A stretch of 64,000 bases of DNA from Hydractinia symbiolongicarpus (GCF_029227915.1 NC_079883.1:4712001-4776000); one strand, 5' to 3'. Counted from the first letter of the stretch, positions 43,787 through 57,593 are shown. The notes: generated by a model not told the origin, from the letters alone. Numbers and translations: made by a program.

Positions 43787-45115
43787 TTTGTCAGTGTTGG
43801 TGCCAAACTAGCCTCAAAATGTTTTTCTGACACTGCTAATGTTAATCCACCTGCTAGCGGACACGATTTTCGGTGGGCTCGTATTGAGACCAAAAGTGTT
43901 GAAAAAATAATTAGTTTACTAAAACTTAATAAAGCTACAGGCTTGGATGGAATTGGTTCTCGACTGCTAAAAGCAGGTTCGTCAGTTTTAAGTATTCATT
44001 TATCAAGTCTTTCCAACATGATGTCTCTGATTTAATTCTTACTGAACTCGACTAACAAAACTTTGTTTGTGCTGTGCTCATTGACCTTAAAAAAGCTTTT
44101 GACACTGTTGATCATAAAATTTTGTTAAAAAACTATGGTGTTTTGGCATCAGAGATGCTGCCTTTGACTGGTTCGAGTCCTACTTAACGGGCCGAATGTA
44201 GCTGACTCTTGTAAACGACCCAGGATCAGCTTCATTCTGCTTCATGAAGACGCTTTTGCGGTGCCGCAGGGATCTGTGTTGGGGCCCCTGCTCTTTCTTT
44301 TGTATATTGATGACTTAAAATCTGTCATCAATTCAAACTACCACCATCTATATGCAGATGATACAATAATTATTTCGTCTCATAAAAACTTGGATACCCT
44401 TGTCTCCCAGGTCGAGTTAGAAATTTCGCAAGTCGACTTCTGGCTGAATAATAACAAAATGACTATTAATAAGGACAAAACTGAAACAATTTTTTGCGGC
44501 AACCACAGCCAGTTAAAAAAAGTCGAGAACAAAACGATCAACTATATGGGTATTCCTTTAAAGAGGCGCGAAACGTTAAATATCTTGGGGTAACATTTGA
44601 TAAAAAAATGCAATGGGAAGAGCACATTAATGACATAAATAGAAAATACTAATTAAATATTCTAAAATTAGAACCATTGCATCCTGTTTAACACCTCACA
44701 CAAAAAACCTTTTAATTAATGCACTTGTCATGCCTATTTCAACTACTGCTCCTTGGCATGGGCTTGTGGCACCCAAGGTATATTGGGAAAACTAGAAAAA
44801 AACTGTGTTTGTACCTTTCTTGGAAAAAAGAGGGAATATTCATTGAATAATTTGCTCATCAAAAACGATGCCATATTAGTTTTCAAGGTCGTGAATCACA
44901 TTGTTCTGATCACATGCGCTCAAAATTCATCATCAAACAAGAGGAGCTTCGAAAAACAATTTCACACTTTCCTTGGTGAACACGGAATTTGACAAAAAAG
45001 CCTTCCTAAAAGCTGCAAAAATGGGGAATAATCTTCCAGACCAAGTGAACTGTAATGGAAGTCTGCTTTTGTTTAAGACTTCCATTTATAATGTATTTGG
45101 CAAATTCTAATCAGA
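43787..45115 (+). mobile_element. 5'-truncated non-LTR retrotransposon with RT remnant
   Basis: Remains of a LINE reverse transcriptase in several frames: KATGLDGIGSRLLKAG, then FVCAVLIDLKKAFDTVDHKI, the intact 110-codon piece at 44261-44593 with PQGSVLGPLLFLLYIDDL and the catalytic motif YADD, then KDKTETIFCG, and C-terminal remnants to about 45110. An internal deletion lies near 44036. The sequence differs from the 18-20 kb family and looks jockey/RTE-like. No endonuclease region or target duplication is seen. Confidence 0.82.
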
Positions 45116-46613
45116 TCATTTTTTAACTTTTTAATTTTTAATTTCGTTTTTTTACTCTTTTTTTTTTTAATTTTCACAGATTATAAATGTTACTATGTTT
45201 GATTGAGCTGAGGCAGTCTAACGTTTATCATTTTTTGTTTTTTTTTTGTTCTAATGACCCCCAGTTGAAACAAACCACTAACTATAGGTTTTTGTGATTT
45301 TCTGGGCTAGCCACTTTAAATATTTATTATCATTATTATTTTTTTTAATGCAGTGATTTTTAACATTGAACCATGAGATCGTTGACGTCTGGAAGGGTAT
45401 TTTCCGACAATCTAGAGATGTAAAATCTAGCAATTTGCTTCTCGGCACCCAAAGTAGCCAAAAGTAGCCACTATATAAAGCGAAATTTATGCATGGAAAT
45501 TTTCTAAATAGCCCTTCCCCCCCCCCCCCCCAATATTAAAATTGTGGTTACGGCACAGGGTCCTAGTGCATTTAAAACTCTCGTTTAAGCTACGGAAGGC
45601 GTGCAAGCACAGCACCCGCTTAACAAGAGAACCGCCTGAGATATAATCCTTTTTCATTCTAAACGTTGAGCAGAAAAGATCGATTTACACCTTTGAACAC
45701 TCGTAATGAAAAAAACGCTTTACCATAAATCCACCAGTCAGTAAGGTGACAAGTACGTCAACCATCAACAAGTAACGGAGAAAAATAATCAGTTTGTGGA
45801 CTTGGCCAGGAATGTCATAAATGTTTAAAATATCGCCTAGATTGTAAAGAAAAAGAGCTTAGGAATATAGGCGGTCTGTGATGTCGGAATTTAAGATTAA
45901 AATATCGATTATAAGTATTTGGCAAGGATTGAATCTTGAACTGCTTTTAAATAATTAGCTTTATTTTTCATTTTTTGTCATATTAATATGCTGGTATTAA
46001 ATTTCCATTTTTAGAGCAACCTGTTCTGGCCTTAAAAAGTTGGAGTTTTGATAAATGTTTCTGAGTTGATATTTGCTACTTGATTTTACAAAAATAAATG
46101 TGAAGTTTTTCAATTGCAAATCATCATTTTATAACGCATATTTTTGTTCTAAAGCTTACATAAATACAACTTTAAATTCCCCTAAATTCTATAAAATTTC
46201 GCAAAGTAAGCATAAAACTTCGATTCCTGGTTGATCTTGACCTCATTATAAGGGCTTGGTACTCTCGGTCCCGATACAAAGAAATTGATAAACCCTGCAT
46301 GATGCATGACGCCGAAATATTTACTTTCTTGTCCGAAAAAAAGCACGGCTGGCGGCATTTTATTGCTGTTTAAAGGTGGTATATTAGGTTATTTTCTTTA
46401 GTGTTGCTAACCACTTGGATTTTTTATCAAGATTGGAAATAACGGAACAATTGTGCATATAATAAGCGCTGCATCTTCAATTTTAAAAAGTTCAATAACA
46501 AAAGACGCTAATTCTAATTGGTTGATTTATTTTCAGGAAACCGCCATATCTTTGTTTAACTATATAATGGTTGAATCTCATTGATAGACGACTTTTTAAA
46601 GTGCATAGAAATA

Positions 46614-47304
46614 CAGTTGACTCTCTCTATCTCGAACTCGCAAGGGACCAGAAAATTTGTTCGAGATTGAGAAAGTTCGAGATAGAGAAAAATTGACAAA
46701 AATTGGATTTTTTCGTAAAAAACGTATTTTTAACCTTCAGTGTATCGGGAGTTGATAGAGGTCAATGAGAGATGTTAAAATGTTAATATTCAATGCACAG
46801 ACTTCTTTTAAAATAAATACATAAAATAAATTTACAGCTTCATTTAAAGAAATTGTATTTTTCTGCTGCCTCCTTGTTTGACACTCCTTTCTCGAATACC
46901 CGAATTATTTGACATTTTTGAATTAAAGAAACGTTATTGAGTTTTCTTTTTAAAGCCGACATCTTCACCTCAAGAAGGTTTCTGGTTCAAAACACTGTAA
47001 ACAATGTTTTGTGAGTGACTTTAGAATTCGAACGTCAAACATTTTCGTTCGAAAATGGAACATTTTAATTCGATTTTTAGTGTGAATAGGTTCTTAAATC
47101 CGGAAAAGTTCGAGATAGAGAGAGAAACAGTCAGACGGGACCGAGATTTTGGTTCGAGATAGAGAGGTATTCGAGATAGAGAGGTTCGAGATAAAGAGAG
47201 GAAAATAGCTTAGAGCCTACACAAATGTCCAAGGGACCGAGACTTTGGTTCGAGATAGAGAGATGTTCGAGATAGAGGGTAGTCGAGATAGAGAGAGTCA
47301 ACTG
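46614..47304. mobile_element. pogo/Tigger-like MITE, 691 bp
   Basis: TIRs begin CAGTTGACTCTCTCTATCTC on both ends, and TA flanks both sides (46612-46613 and 47305-47306), as for Tc1/mariner-pogo elements. The subterminal regions contain several TTCGAGATAGAGA units. No transposase is encoded. Confidence 0.85.
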
Positions 47305-47306
47305 TA

Positions 47307-48868
47307 GCATAATTACCACTCACAGGGGCGTAACTGACAACGTTGTCCCCAGGGTGTTTGAAGGAAGTTCTAAGACGCACACTCTTAATCCCAGCGCTTC
47401 TACCTTTAGCCGCTAAACCTCATATGTAAATACAGGCTGTATGCATGTTCGTAAGTACATAAAGCACGTGTTAAGGTGATCCTATACCTGAAAATCCCCC
47501 TGAAATCAATTTTTGATCCCTCCTATGGATCGAAAAGTCATGATCAGAATTATATTTTGTACTTTTTACTTTCTTATTCTATTTTATACATATGCATTCA
47601 ATCAAAAAATGAAAGCACACAAGAGAAAATCAGATTTTAGTATTTTCAGGTACCTTAAATGTCACTCCATCCTACGACCTAAATATTGTATTTAGACTTT
47701 CGTAAGCGGGCGGATGTGTTCTGTAATTGAATAATAATCCATTACAATGAGTGGTATTGTATGTGTTTTAAGAAAACAAATTAAGTTTAAGGCAATTAAT
47801 TAACTATGAGAAAATAGATATTAAGCTGTCTCTTGAACACCTCTGCATATTAAGAAACCGTTTCCTTCTACATCATTGTTTCAGATCTTCTACGGTGGAG
47901 AGGGTCAATGTTGATTTCCATGTGTTGACACTTTCTGAGTCATCAAAACAAGAAAATTAAAAAGGGTTTGTTGGCATTGTATTTTCTTGCTGGAGTTGTA
48001 TTTTCAGATCAAAAGGTTATATTTTTCACAAGGCTGAAGAAATTACAGCGCCAATATTTCCATTTTTTAGCTCTGCGGATGACTTTGCTACATTAAAGAG
48101 CTGAGAGGACTGGATTCAATTTAGCAAGCAAGGGTATATTATTTATTTGATCTCTTATTTTTAAATTCCATGACGTCATTACTGTCTGGATTGTGTGTAC
48201 TTATTTATCAAACTTGTCTCCAAGGCTTTTTAGGTTTTTTTTTAAATTGTGTCCCAGCCTAGGGGCGAGGTTGTTTATTTATGGCATTTGTCTCATGTGT
48301 ATAAAAAATTAATGCTACACGTGTGCGTTTAATCGTAATCTTATGTCCATGGCCACACTGGCGTAACTTCTGGTCTTTCCATAAGGTGATGGTAAAATAT
48401 TGCGCATAGTGATAAAAGTAGCATAAATTATTGTCAGAATTTTCAACTGAAAGAAAAAGTAGCATTTTATATAATTTTACATTCAGCAGGGGTTTCTGGG
48501 AATTCAATCTAGGATCTAATAAGAATATCGAAAAATTTATTTTTCGGGTTTGCAAAGAAGGCCTGATATTCCACAGAATTTAATTCAGCGAATATTTTTT
48601 TAAAAAAAGGAACCTTTAAAAAAACGACGCAGTTCAGTTAGTTTCTCCCACTTTGGTGTGCTCTATGTTTCAATGATGTTCCATGTTCATTTAAAATAAA
48701 ATGGTGGAGTGTATTGTAATACATTTGACAGTCCCTTCCCGCTAAGGATTAATACCTACCAGTAAGTTACGTTTATTGCTCAGTTTCTCATTTTGAATCT
48801 AGTTATCATGTTGTTGAACCTTTTACCGAGAAATCATGCTGAGAAAAAAACCTAAAACAAACACAATA
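47307..48868. other. Intergenic, no gene recognised
   Basis: AT-rich, short open frames only. A weak fold-back pair (TCTCCAAGGCTTTTT ... CAGCCTAGGGGCGAGG) lies near 48215-48270. Confidence 0.45.
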
Positions 48869-48994
48869 TTTATGTTATAATACCTGTATACGTCTGTCTG
48901 TCGTGCATAATGGTACCGCAAGTAACGAAACGCACGCAATGCGGTATAAAAAGGACGAACGAATTCGTGGATTTTTCCACGAGTCACCGACTAG
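48869..48994 (+). mobile_element. Non-autonomous Helitron, diverged 5' end
   Basis: Shares GTATACGTCTGTCTGTC, GGTATAAAAAGGACG and a terminal hairpin (TTCGTGGA / TCCACGAG), then ends CTAG before a T. The 5' TC has become TT. Confidence 0.72.
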
Positions 48995-49164
48995 TAAAAT
49001 ATATTTGATTATATGCACCGTGATCTAAAATTTGTGAAAAATTTAAGTCTTTGAAATCAATTAAAAATAAAAAACGATCCGAGGCGTGGAAAGGAAGTTA
49101 ATATTTCTGTAGTTTTTATTAAACGTAGAAGGCGTCTAAAATAGGAAAATGTTCCGTGTTAAGT

Positions 49165-49270
49165 TAACCCGTACCCAGAGCTCTTTTTCTTCTCCTGATA
49201 GAATGGTTTCGTAATAGCTAGCTACGCTGAAATGTCACAGGCTTAGAAGAGCCTGGGGATGTTGTTGGTT
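49165..49270. mobile_element. Fold-back element, diverged
   Basis: Ends ACCCGTACCCAGAGCTCTTT and AGAGCCTGGGGATGTTG are related to the fold-back family at 40.6-40.8 kb. The arms are interrupted and no target duplication is evident. Confidence 0.45.
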
Positions 49271-50724
49271 CTGAGGAATAGAAGTATAGAGAGGTCCACT
49301 TTACACGGATTTTATTATATGTATTACAATTTTTGCTTATAATTACTATCTTATACATGGCCATAAATTGAATTTTCTATATTATGTGCCTTTCAATTCA
49401 AAAGATAGGGGCGTTAGATCCTTTTGGTTAAACACCTGTATATATTAGAGATGGGGCGTTCAATAGAAGAGAAACACATGCAATATAATTTTTCCAAAAT
49501 TAGTTTTCCATTTTTTTATTTGGCATTGCAGATTTTATAGGCGTCTTCCGAAATGAGCTCCCTTTATTGCTTGTGTAGAGGTCTTTTATATCTTACTGAA
49601 TCGAACGACGTTTCTAAATCGATTTGTCTTTAGTTCAAGGAAAGGGATCTAGTTACGAGGTTCATCAAATAATAATGTCAAACTAATGATGAATTTTTTA
49701 ACTAGATTTTAACAGTCAAAAGTTTTAAACACGTTGAACAATAGAAATAAACAACAATTACGTTCAAGGCGACAAATAACTTTTATTAATTTATAAACTA
49801 TTAATATTAATTTACAGTATTTTTTATGCATTCTCTTTTTTTAATTTTATTTATTTTATTTTTTGTCTGTACGACAGTTAACACGCGTTAAAAAGGCTTC
49901 GAAGGTTCTTCATACACTAAATGATTGATGATGATAAATGATTTCCAATTGTAAGTAAGTAAACTTTATTGACGTCATGTGAAGATGAAGCATATCGGGA
50001 ACAAAAGCGTCTTTCTTTTTTCGCGCCAAAACAATGCAATGTATTCTTCATTAATACTTCCTGCGTCATAAATGAGTAATTTTATTCTCGCATTTACTGC
50101 TCTGTTTTTTCCGGTTTTCACCTTGCAAGGTGTTCCACAAAAAGTTAAATTCGATTTTACACGTAAAAGTTTTATTTGGACTATTTCGTCCGATTCCCTT
50201 TAAGGTGTCTCGCACGTTTGATCATTAATTTCGATTAAAAAATTATAAGGAACACTTGTAATCATTGAATCCATTTCAGAGATTAAAAAGCAGTGTCCTT
50301 ATGAAAAAACGATATGAAAAACTTTTTCCACGAAAAGGTCGTCACTTTATTAATAACAATAACTTTTGAAAAATAATTTTAACTCAAAATCAAGTTGTTT
50401 TTCTGCTTCCATGGTAACCGATACTATTTTTTTATATTTTTAGCACTTTTTTTTATTTTCAATGAAAAAATTAATTTTACTTTTTCCCTTTAATTTATTA
50501 TGCATTATATTGTTTATTTTTAAATTTCTTCTTTTTATCTTTTCTTTGTATCTTTCAGAATAAATTTGCAGCTGCCTTCTACTCAGTACCCTCTCTTCAC
50601 ACATTCACCGTCATTGAGATGTCGCAGATGCTCAACATAAAAGGTCTTGTTAAAAAATATATATATATACTTTAAGCAGTGTCTTCGAGAAAATAAAAAG
50701 AGTGAACCAACTATATGCTACAAC

Positions 50725-53700
50725 ATGCGGATTAATTCAAAGCAAAGAACCAAGTCTATTTTGCTCGGTGCGGCTGGATTGCTATTGGTTGTAATCGGAA
50801 TTGTGGCGGGAAAACTTATTTTATCCATGGTGGTGAAGAATATAAAGAGTACTTTCTGTGTTGATTCTACAACACATGAATCGTTTCAAGATTGGGTTTG
50901 TTATGTCTTTATTTTTTATTTTTCTGTTTTAAGATCATTCATCTAATTTTTGTTTGTTTATGTTTGCTTATTTTTTTTTTTACTTTAGTCGTGCGTGATC
51001 TATTTTTCCTTTTTTGATTTTTTTCGATAATTTTTTTTCCCGTTTTTGTATACGCTATTAATGATGAAATTTTTATCACAAAAATCTGTGAAAATGAGAT
51101 ATTATTGAAAAGATTCCTTTTGTAGTGTTTTTTGTTATGGCAATATTGTTAATAATTAAAAATAAAGTAACCCTCCGCCCCACATATTAATATAATTGGT
51201 GAAAATCTACCCTCAAATGATCAATATTTAAGAATCTTCACCGGTAAAATCTCTGTGTTACCAACCAAACTCACTTTTCTCAAGAAACCCTTATAAAACA
51301 CATCTTTTCCTGCCCCTTCACGGTTCGTTATGTCAAATGTTCACCGCATATAACTTTTTACAATTACATACTATATATGTTAGTAAAACAAAGATTTCTT
51401 TCCACGAGAATAAGGACTCTGGTGGGGGTTTGTTTACTTAAGCGCCTGTCTTGCTGAAAGTTTTTTATAACTCAAATTGGGACCGTTTGAAAAACATTTT
51501 TCGATAAAATAATGCTGGAAATAAGTGAAAGATAGAATACTTGGGAGATACTGTTTGAAAAGCTTTGAAAAGATGCAAAACTTTAATGAAGCTGAAATAT
51601 GAAACATATTTTTAAAATATTTAAAAAAAATAAGTATTAATTACAGAGCGTCACTTTTAAATTGTGATACTAGAATTATGTTTTGCCAAAGTTTTCCGGA
51701 GACCGGAAAATATCCGGGGAACCTCCAGGTAAAATCGTAAAACGGTTATGTGCGCCGATTGAGCCGATCGCGTTTGACATGATTTTTTTATCTCCGTGTC
51801 TATTTTTGATAAAATTTAAGAATTTTCTTTGCAGGACCCGTCAATTACAATTTAAATGACGTAAATGACGTGAAGTTCCATAGCCCGATAAAACGAAAAA
51901 GAAAAAAGTCGATACCTGCTTAAATGCCTTAAAATAAATAATTCTTTGATATATTTAGTCACTTTTTGCGAGTAATCGTTTTCAGACATTAACGTTTTGT
52001 CGATGCAACGCTGTGAGCAACATTTTTTGAATCCTTGATCCCACAGCTTTATCTTTAAGAGCTCTGGGGACGAAAATATATTTATTGTACTTGTGCCTTG
52101 ACAAAAGTGAAGTCTATTATCTCAAACAAATTTAACTTTCTTTTAAGAAAAAACTTTGTGTTTTTTTATGAAAAATGTAAAAAATATTAAATATTTTAGC
52201 CCTTTTTAAAACGCCTTTGGGTATATACTCGATATAGAAAATAACATTGTAAATGGATTTTCCGCGCAAACTAATTAGAAACACTACTAAATTTTAATGT
52301 GCTATTCAGCAAAGAAAGCAACAAAAACAAAAATCAAGGCAACTTTTACAACGTCCCACTAAAAAACTAATGTCTTTAGAAGGGAGACGCAAGCAAAAGG
52401 AAGGCAACATATCAAAAGTTGGCGTACTACTGGAACATGACGAATGTGGACGGATTTCTTCACAATGGCGAGATACCAAAAGTAAGAACACCTTTATTAT
52501 CATCATTTTTTAACCGTCTAAAAAAGGATTAGAAAAGGGGCTGAATATGCAAGCGCGAAGTACGGGTTTGCGAAATATGATTGGCTTAGCGCCAGTATTG
52601 CCCGTCATCAAGAAAATTGGTAACTTAAAATCTGAACAAGCTGCGAAAAAAATCGAGAAGAAAGTTCTACAACTATTTTTAACGTTGTAGCTGTGAGTAA
52701 CCGTTTAATATTGCATTAACATTGCATGACCTATTTTTCCTCTTTTTTGGACTGTATCAAGAATTATATTTAAAATTATTTTTCGCTAGAAGATGTAGCT
52801 AACTGAATAAAATCACCTCTAATTTGTTCACTTTAGTTCCAACAAGTTGGACCGTATATCTACAGATTCGCTAATGAGAAGGCTGACATCAAATTTACTG
52901 AAGACTCTGTACGGTATAAGTCAATCACTCAAACTGAATATGACAGGGAAGCAACAATGAAACAATGTCCGAAATGTAAAGAAGACGATATGGTAAGTAT
53001 ATACGTATACGTAACAACCTCGTCCCCGTTCTGTTTTACCTTTGGGCGTAACCTTCAATGTAAAAATAATTAAGAAGCCCTGACGACTAGGTTGGTACAT
53101 ACGTCCTCTCCCCAACCTCGTTCCCAGTGTTTTTTGTCTCATCCGCGCTGCACTTTCGCCGTCTGATATGCAAAGAGAGACCGGCGATCGAGGATGGTCC
53201 TTCTACACAGAAAAAATGATACTATTAATCCATTTATTGGAGGATCAAAATAACTTGCTAATAAAAACATTCTTTTATGCATAGTTCTAATTAGCACAGT
53301 AGTTTTACATGGTCTTTTTATAATCATTAATTTTGGGAATGGCGTCATGAAGAAAATTAATATATCTATTTTCACCTGTCAGTATATCTATTTTTACATA
53401 TATCCGACTGAATTTTTTGTAGCAAAACTTTTTTCACATTTCAGAACCTTAAATTAACAAACATAGTCTAAACGTAAAGCTGAATAAGACAATATGTTGA
53501 ACGTAATACTTTTTGCCTGGCTAATAAATATAACTTTAGTTCGACGTTTAGAATTTCAGTGCGATCACACATTAGATAGCATGCTTGTCTATTTTTAGCT
53601 CAGTGTTATCAACCTTGGATACATTGGAGTCATGATGGCAGCTGGAGGAGACAATATCTTCGCTTTAAATATGGCACCCTACGTTACCATGGCAATCATA

Positions 53701-56700
53701 GCGCCGGCACCTGACATTGTTTTAACCAAACTTGGCCAAAAAAACGAATTTTTTCCGAATAATTTTTTATCATTTAGCAATGTGATGCAAAAAAACTTCT
53801 CTCTGATTGAGATGAGAGGATTGTACTCAATTTTATCAAATGCTACTTTGCTGGGGACAGCAAAAGCAACGCCACCAAAATGCCTAGCCGATCCCATCAC
53901 ACCAGAATGTTTAAAAATTGGATTTCTGCCACTTGTTCAGAATTTTCAAGCCACAACAAACAACATCACCATGTCAGTATTAGCAGGCACAATTCTTTCC
54001 TTATTTTGCCCAAATATTACCCATCAGTGTTTTCCAATTTTAAACTATTTGCTTCCTGTAGCTGGTTATGTCACAAATGTTCTTGTTAAGTTTACCATGC
54101 ATTTATTGATTGACTCAAAACAATACGGCTTGGTGACTACACGAAAGCAAAGCGAACTTAGCATGGGTTATAAGATGATGCTACCGGGTTTAAAAAATGG
54201 AATCGACGTAGATGGTTTTGTCGGCAATGATAGCGATAAAGTGAAAGCAGCAACATCTTCAAAATTTGAAGAATATTATAAATGCAATGTTGAATCATCA
54301 ACCGCATTTGCATGGAAATGTAAGTTAGACTACTACGAACTTTGTTCTAAAGACTTGTATTAGGTTGGATACAAAATAACCTCACCGTCACTGGGGACAA
54401 GTTTAAGACTGTGTCAACATTAACGCAGTATTCCACATCACTAGGCATTGATTTTCTTTGTCGTCTTTGACGTCTTAAACCAGTGCGGGTTCGACGTGGA
54501 TGCTGGTACATAAGGCGGGTTAGAGGTGGATACTGGTACATAGGACGCGTTTGAGAAAAAATTAATTGTGTTTCAATGAACTAGGGAGGGTGCGTTGTAA
54601 TGGACAATACTTAAGCTTTTGTAACAACAAGCATACCTTCTGGTACATAATATGGGACAGTTACTTGAATTTCTTTTTCCAACATAGCAACATATTTAGA
54701 GATAAGGGGGGGGGGGGGGGGGGGGGGGGCGCTTAATGGAGAAAGACACTTCAAGTGAGTTTTAATCAACCCATTACAGTAACTTTTCTCGTGAATTAAA
54801 AATTTTTTAACAGATTTATTAGAATTGTACGCTCTCTCTCTCTCTTCTAGCTCACAACGGTCTTGATTTTGCTCCCACTGCTTATCACGTGAACACGTCA
54901 GCTGACTATCGGAAAATAGATGGAAGATATCGAAGGACGATTTTTGGTTTGAAAACTTCTCTTACTGGTTGTAAAACAGCACAAGAAATGGAGCATGGCT
55001 CATATGACATTTTCGATTCTACGTTACAAACTAGCTATCGTATCACAAGAAAGTCTGCTTCAGTTTATAGAACTGTTCATGTACAAGACTTTGATGTAGA
55101 TTTGCCTCGATTGTTCAAGGTAAATAATAAGTCCGTCTTAATCAAAGGAGTTCTTGATTTATCCAACACAAAAGGAGGAGTGCCATTTCTTGTGAGCCCT
55201 CCTCACTTCTTCGCTGGAGATGAAAAGTTGTCGCAACGTTTCAACATGACACCCAATGAAAGGGAACATCAACCAAAGGTATAGATTCGATTAACACATT
55301 CGCAAATAAATATAATATCCTAATATATTATATGTACCTCAATGTGGCAATTTTCCCGCGATCAAATATTTGATGAGGTCACATTTTTTGTAAAAAAGTA
55401 ATTTTTAGAAAAATAATCTAATACCCGTATACGTTTGTCGGTCTGTTCCGCAAAATGGTACTGCAAGTAGCGAGACGCACTTACCGGTGCATAAAAAGGA
55501 CGTGCGAAAAAAATAATGTTTACGCTAATAAAGCACAATGTTTTTCCTAACGTTTTAGTTCAGAATAGAACCAATATCGGGGAATACAATCACCATCAAA
55601 TTCGGAATACAAGTCAACACAGCTATACCAAAACATATTGTTAAAGCTCCTCGAAATTCAGCGTTGAATGTCACCTATGTAGACGAACCTGGAAGATATC
55701 TGCATCCTGTACCAATAGTATGGGTTGAAATTGACGCGTCGCCTACTGATGATGAACTGAAAGATGCTCTGGTGGTAAGATTTTATTGCTTTTATTGTAT
55801 AGCTTAAAAACGAGGCCTAACAAATGCGGTAGAACCTCGACCTCGTTCCCAGGGTTTTTGTCTCTCATCTGCGCTGATTGATAGGTCTGACGATATGCAA
55901 AAAGAGACAATAGGTCTTGGGATCGAAGTTAGGTGGAACCTCTGATGGCTGCCGCTACAGTGATCAGTCGCATGCTTCCGTAGATCGGCGAAACCCTATT
56001 AAGTATGTAAGTAAGTTATCAAAAGTTCTAACGTCCTTGAGGATTCCTTCCTAACGGCTAGCTTTTCTTCCCACTCGGACGGTAACTTTGTTACATTACA
56101 GCTAGAGATACGTATAGCATTGCTCTAACTTTCTTATCTGCCACACAAGCCAGTTAGCAGTCCGTAAATATAACACCAATTTGGCTGACAACAAAACATC
56201 TAAGAGAGCCGAAGTAGGACTCGAACCTGAAACCTCATGATTACAAGTTGACAGCGCTGCCACTACACTATCTCCACTATTACGGAGCTGTTTTAATATC
56301 TCGTGTTAATATGGCTTAACACCATTCCAATATACTTCTTAAATCTCAAAACTAAGCTGTTGTGCGGTGGAATAAAAATAAATCACATTAGATGCAGAAC
56401 AGTAAAGACCAAACTTGTTTTGACCGTTGATAGAACCTGTAATTGGGCAATTTTTTGTTTGAGTGCAGCCTACCTACCTCCTCTAGAATAACCCTAATTT
56501 AATAATAGCGATATTTTGTCTGTCTTTGCACAAGAAAAACGTCGTGGTATGGAAACACAAAGTACTATATAAAGGACAAGCGACCCCGTGGATTTTTTCC
56601 CCATGGGTGAACGATTTATATTGAAATATGTTTTAATCTACTTGTTTACGTTTTAGTTGGCTGACGTCATGAAAGGTAGCTGTGCAGCTCTTATAGTTGG

Positions 56701-56809
56701 TCCGGTGCTTGGCTTGTTCTTCATAATCATTGCTGTTTATATCTTCGTAAAAGCTTTAAAGACAGGAGGATCGATCGCAAATGTTAATGCCGCTACAAAG
56801 GATTCGTAG
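50725..56809 (+). CDS. CD36/SCARB/LIMP-2-type scavenger receptor
   Basis: Coding exons 50725-50895, 52380-52481, 52837-52992, 53599-54319, 54851-55278, 55559-55774 and 56657-56809 join in phase to 1947 nt, 648 codons plus stop. There are two membrane helices, near residues 11-34 (LLGAAGLLLVVIGIVAGKL) and near the C terminus (LIVGPVLGLFFIIIAVYIFV), with the large ectodomain between, the CD36 topology. Family landmarks are ESFQDW, YYWNMTNVDGFLHNGEIPK, then FQQVGPYIYRF. Later exons are divergent, but RYLHPVPIVWVEI fits the membrane-proximal region. The protein is longer than the usual 470-520 residues, mainly through exons 4 and 5. The family binds lipids, lipoproteins or ligands for uptake or lysosomal transport; the ligand here is unknown. 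An untranslated exon ending near 50642 is likely. Confidence 0.87.
53010..53175. mobile_element. Fold-back family remnants in CD36-like intron
   Basis: AACCTCGTCCCCGTTCTG near 53012 and CAACCTCGTTCCCAGTG near 53115, with a partial arm GATCGAGGATGG near 53185. These are diverged fragments of the fold-back family. Confidence 0.4.
54705..54729. repeat. Poly-G tract, about 25 bp
   Basis: An uninterrupted run of G in the intron before CD36-like exon 5. The length may vary between individuals or with sequencing error. Confidence 0.9.
55417..55505 (+). mobile_element. Helitron 5' fragment
   Basis: Starts TC after an A and contains ACCCGTATACGTTTGTC and CATAAAAAGGACG, but the terminal hairpin and CTRR end are missing. 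Confidence 0.65.
55838..55932. mobile_element. Fold-back MITE with probable 9-bp duplication
   Basis: Ends CGACCTCGTTCCCAGGG and TCTTGGGATCGAAGTTAG. It is flanked by GTAGAACCT and GTGGAACCT (8 of 9 identical), matching the 9-bp duplications at 40.6-40.8 kb. Confidence 0.65.
56215..56290 (-). mobile_element. tRNA-like sequence, probable SINE head
   Basis: On the minus strand, TAGTGTAGTGGC (A box) and GGTTCGAGTCC (perfect B box) with CTTGTAATCATGAGG between them resemble a tRNA. The anticodon stem does not pair, so a functional tRNA is unlikely. It lies in the last CD36-like intron. Confidence 0.55.
56515..56615 (+). mobile_element. Diverged Helitron copy
   Basis: TTTTGTCTGTC, TATATAAAGGACAAGCGA and a degraded terminal hairpin (CCCCGTGGATTT ... 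CCCCATGGG) follow the order of the Helitron family at 58450. The ends are not preserved. Confidence 0.5.
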
Positions 56810-57439
56810 TGTTAGATACACGGGAAGAGTATGTTTCAAAAGAGATTGCTTGTGGAATGAATTGGTATTTTTCATAGAGAGAATTAGCGAACCTTTTATA
56901 GAAGGATTCCAACTATGGATTTGTAGCCAAATTGTTGGACATACTATTTTTAGCCACTTTAATAACTGGATTTTAACTTAAGAGCGGCACAGAACGTAGC
57001 GAAAAAAGGATAATGCTACAACCTGATTGTTCTTTTTTCTGTGGGCGAATTATTTTTTTGTTCTCATAAGAATTTTTTACCAGAAAAACGAAAAATTTAG
57101 TAATGAAGATATTTTGATCCGATTCGTTCAGTTCTTGACTGAAACTCTAGCTTTAACCTTCCTTTCCTACCTCGAAACGCAAAACACAACTCGTCGGTTT
57201 ACTGAACAATTTAAAAGCGGGGAATTTTTTTTATTATAGCTATTTATATTTTGTTTCTTGGATTGTTTTTATTTAGTATTTATTTCATACTATTTTATTT
57301 TTAAACTGACAAATTTTTAAAATTTGTATTTATTTGTAAATATGTAAATATTGTAAGTAGAAAATGAGAGCTGATAAAAAGGGTTGCATGCTTAATGTTT
57401 TAATGTTCGCTGCACGGCCACTCTGCTTAAGTATACTCT

Positions 57440-57555
57440 TGATAACTCGAACCCCAAAAAACTCGAACGCCAAATAACTCAAACCCAAAATAACTCGAAC
57501 CCCCAATAACTAGAATTTCTAATAAAACAAATCCTCGATATAACTCGAACATTCG
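57440..57555. repeat. Short tandem repeat with AACTCGAAC units
   Basis: Seven or so units of about 15 bp (ATAACTCGAACCCCA). Similar arrays can occur in pogo-type MITE ends, but no TIR or TA flank was found here. Confidence 0.65.
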
Positions 57556-57593
57556 CTAAATCAATCTTACCGATGCCCAGACCAAAGTCATGA

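Noticed and set aside
56215-56290. Functional tRNA gene
   Set aside because: A and B boxes are good but the anticodon stem does not pair; a SINE head or pseudogene is more likely.
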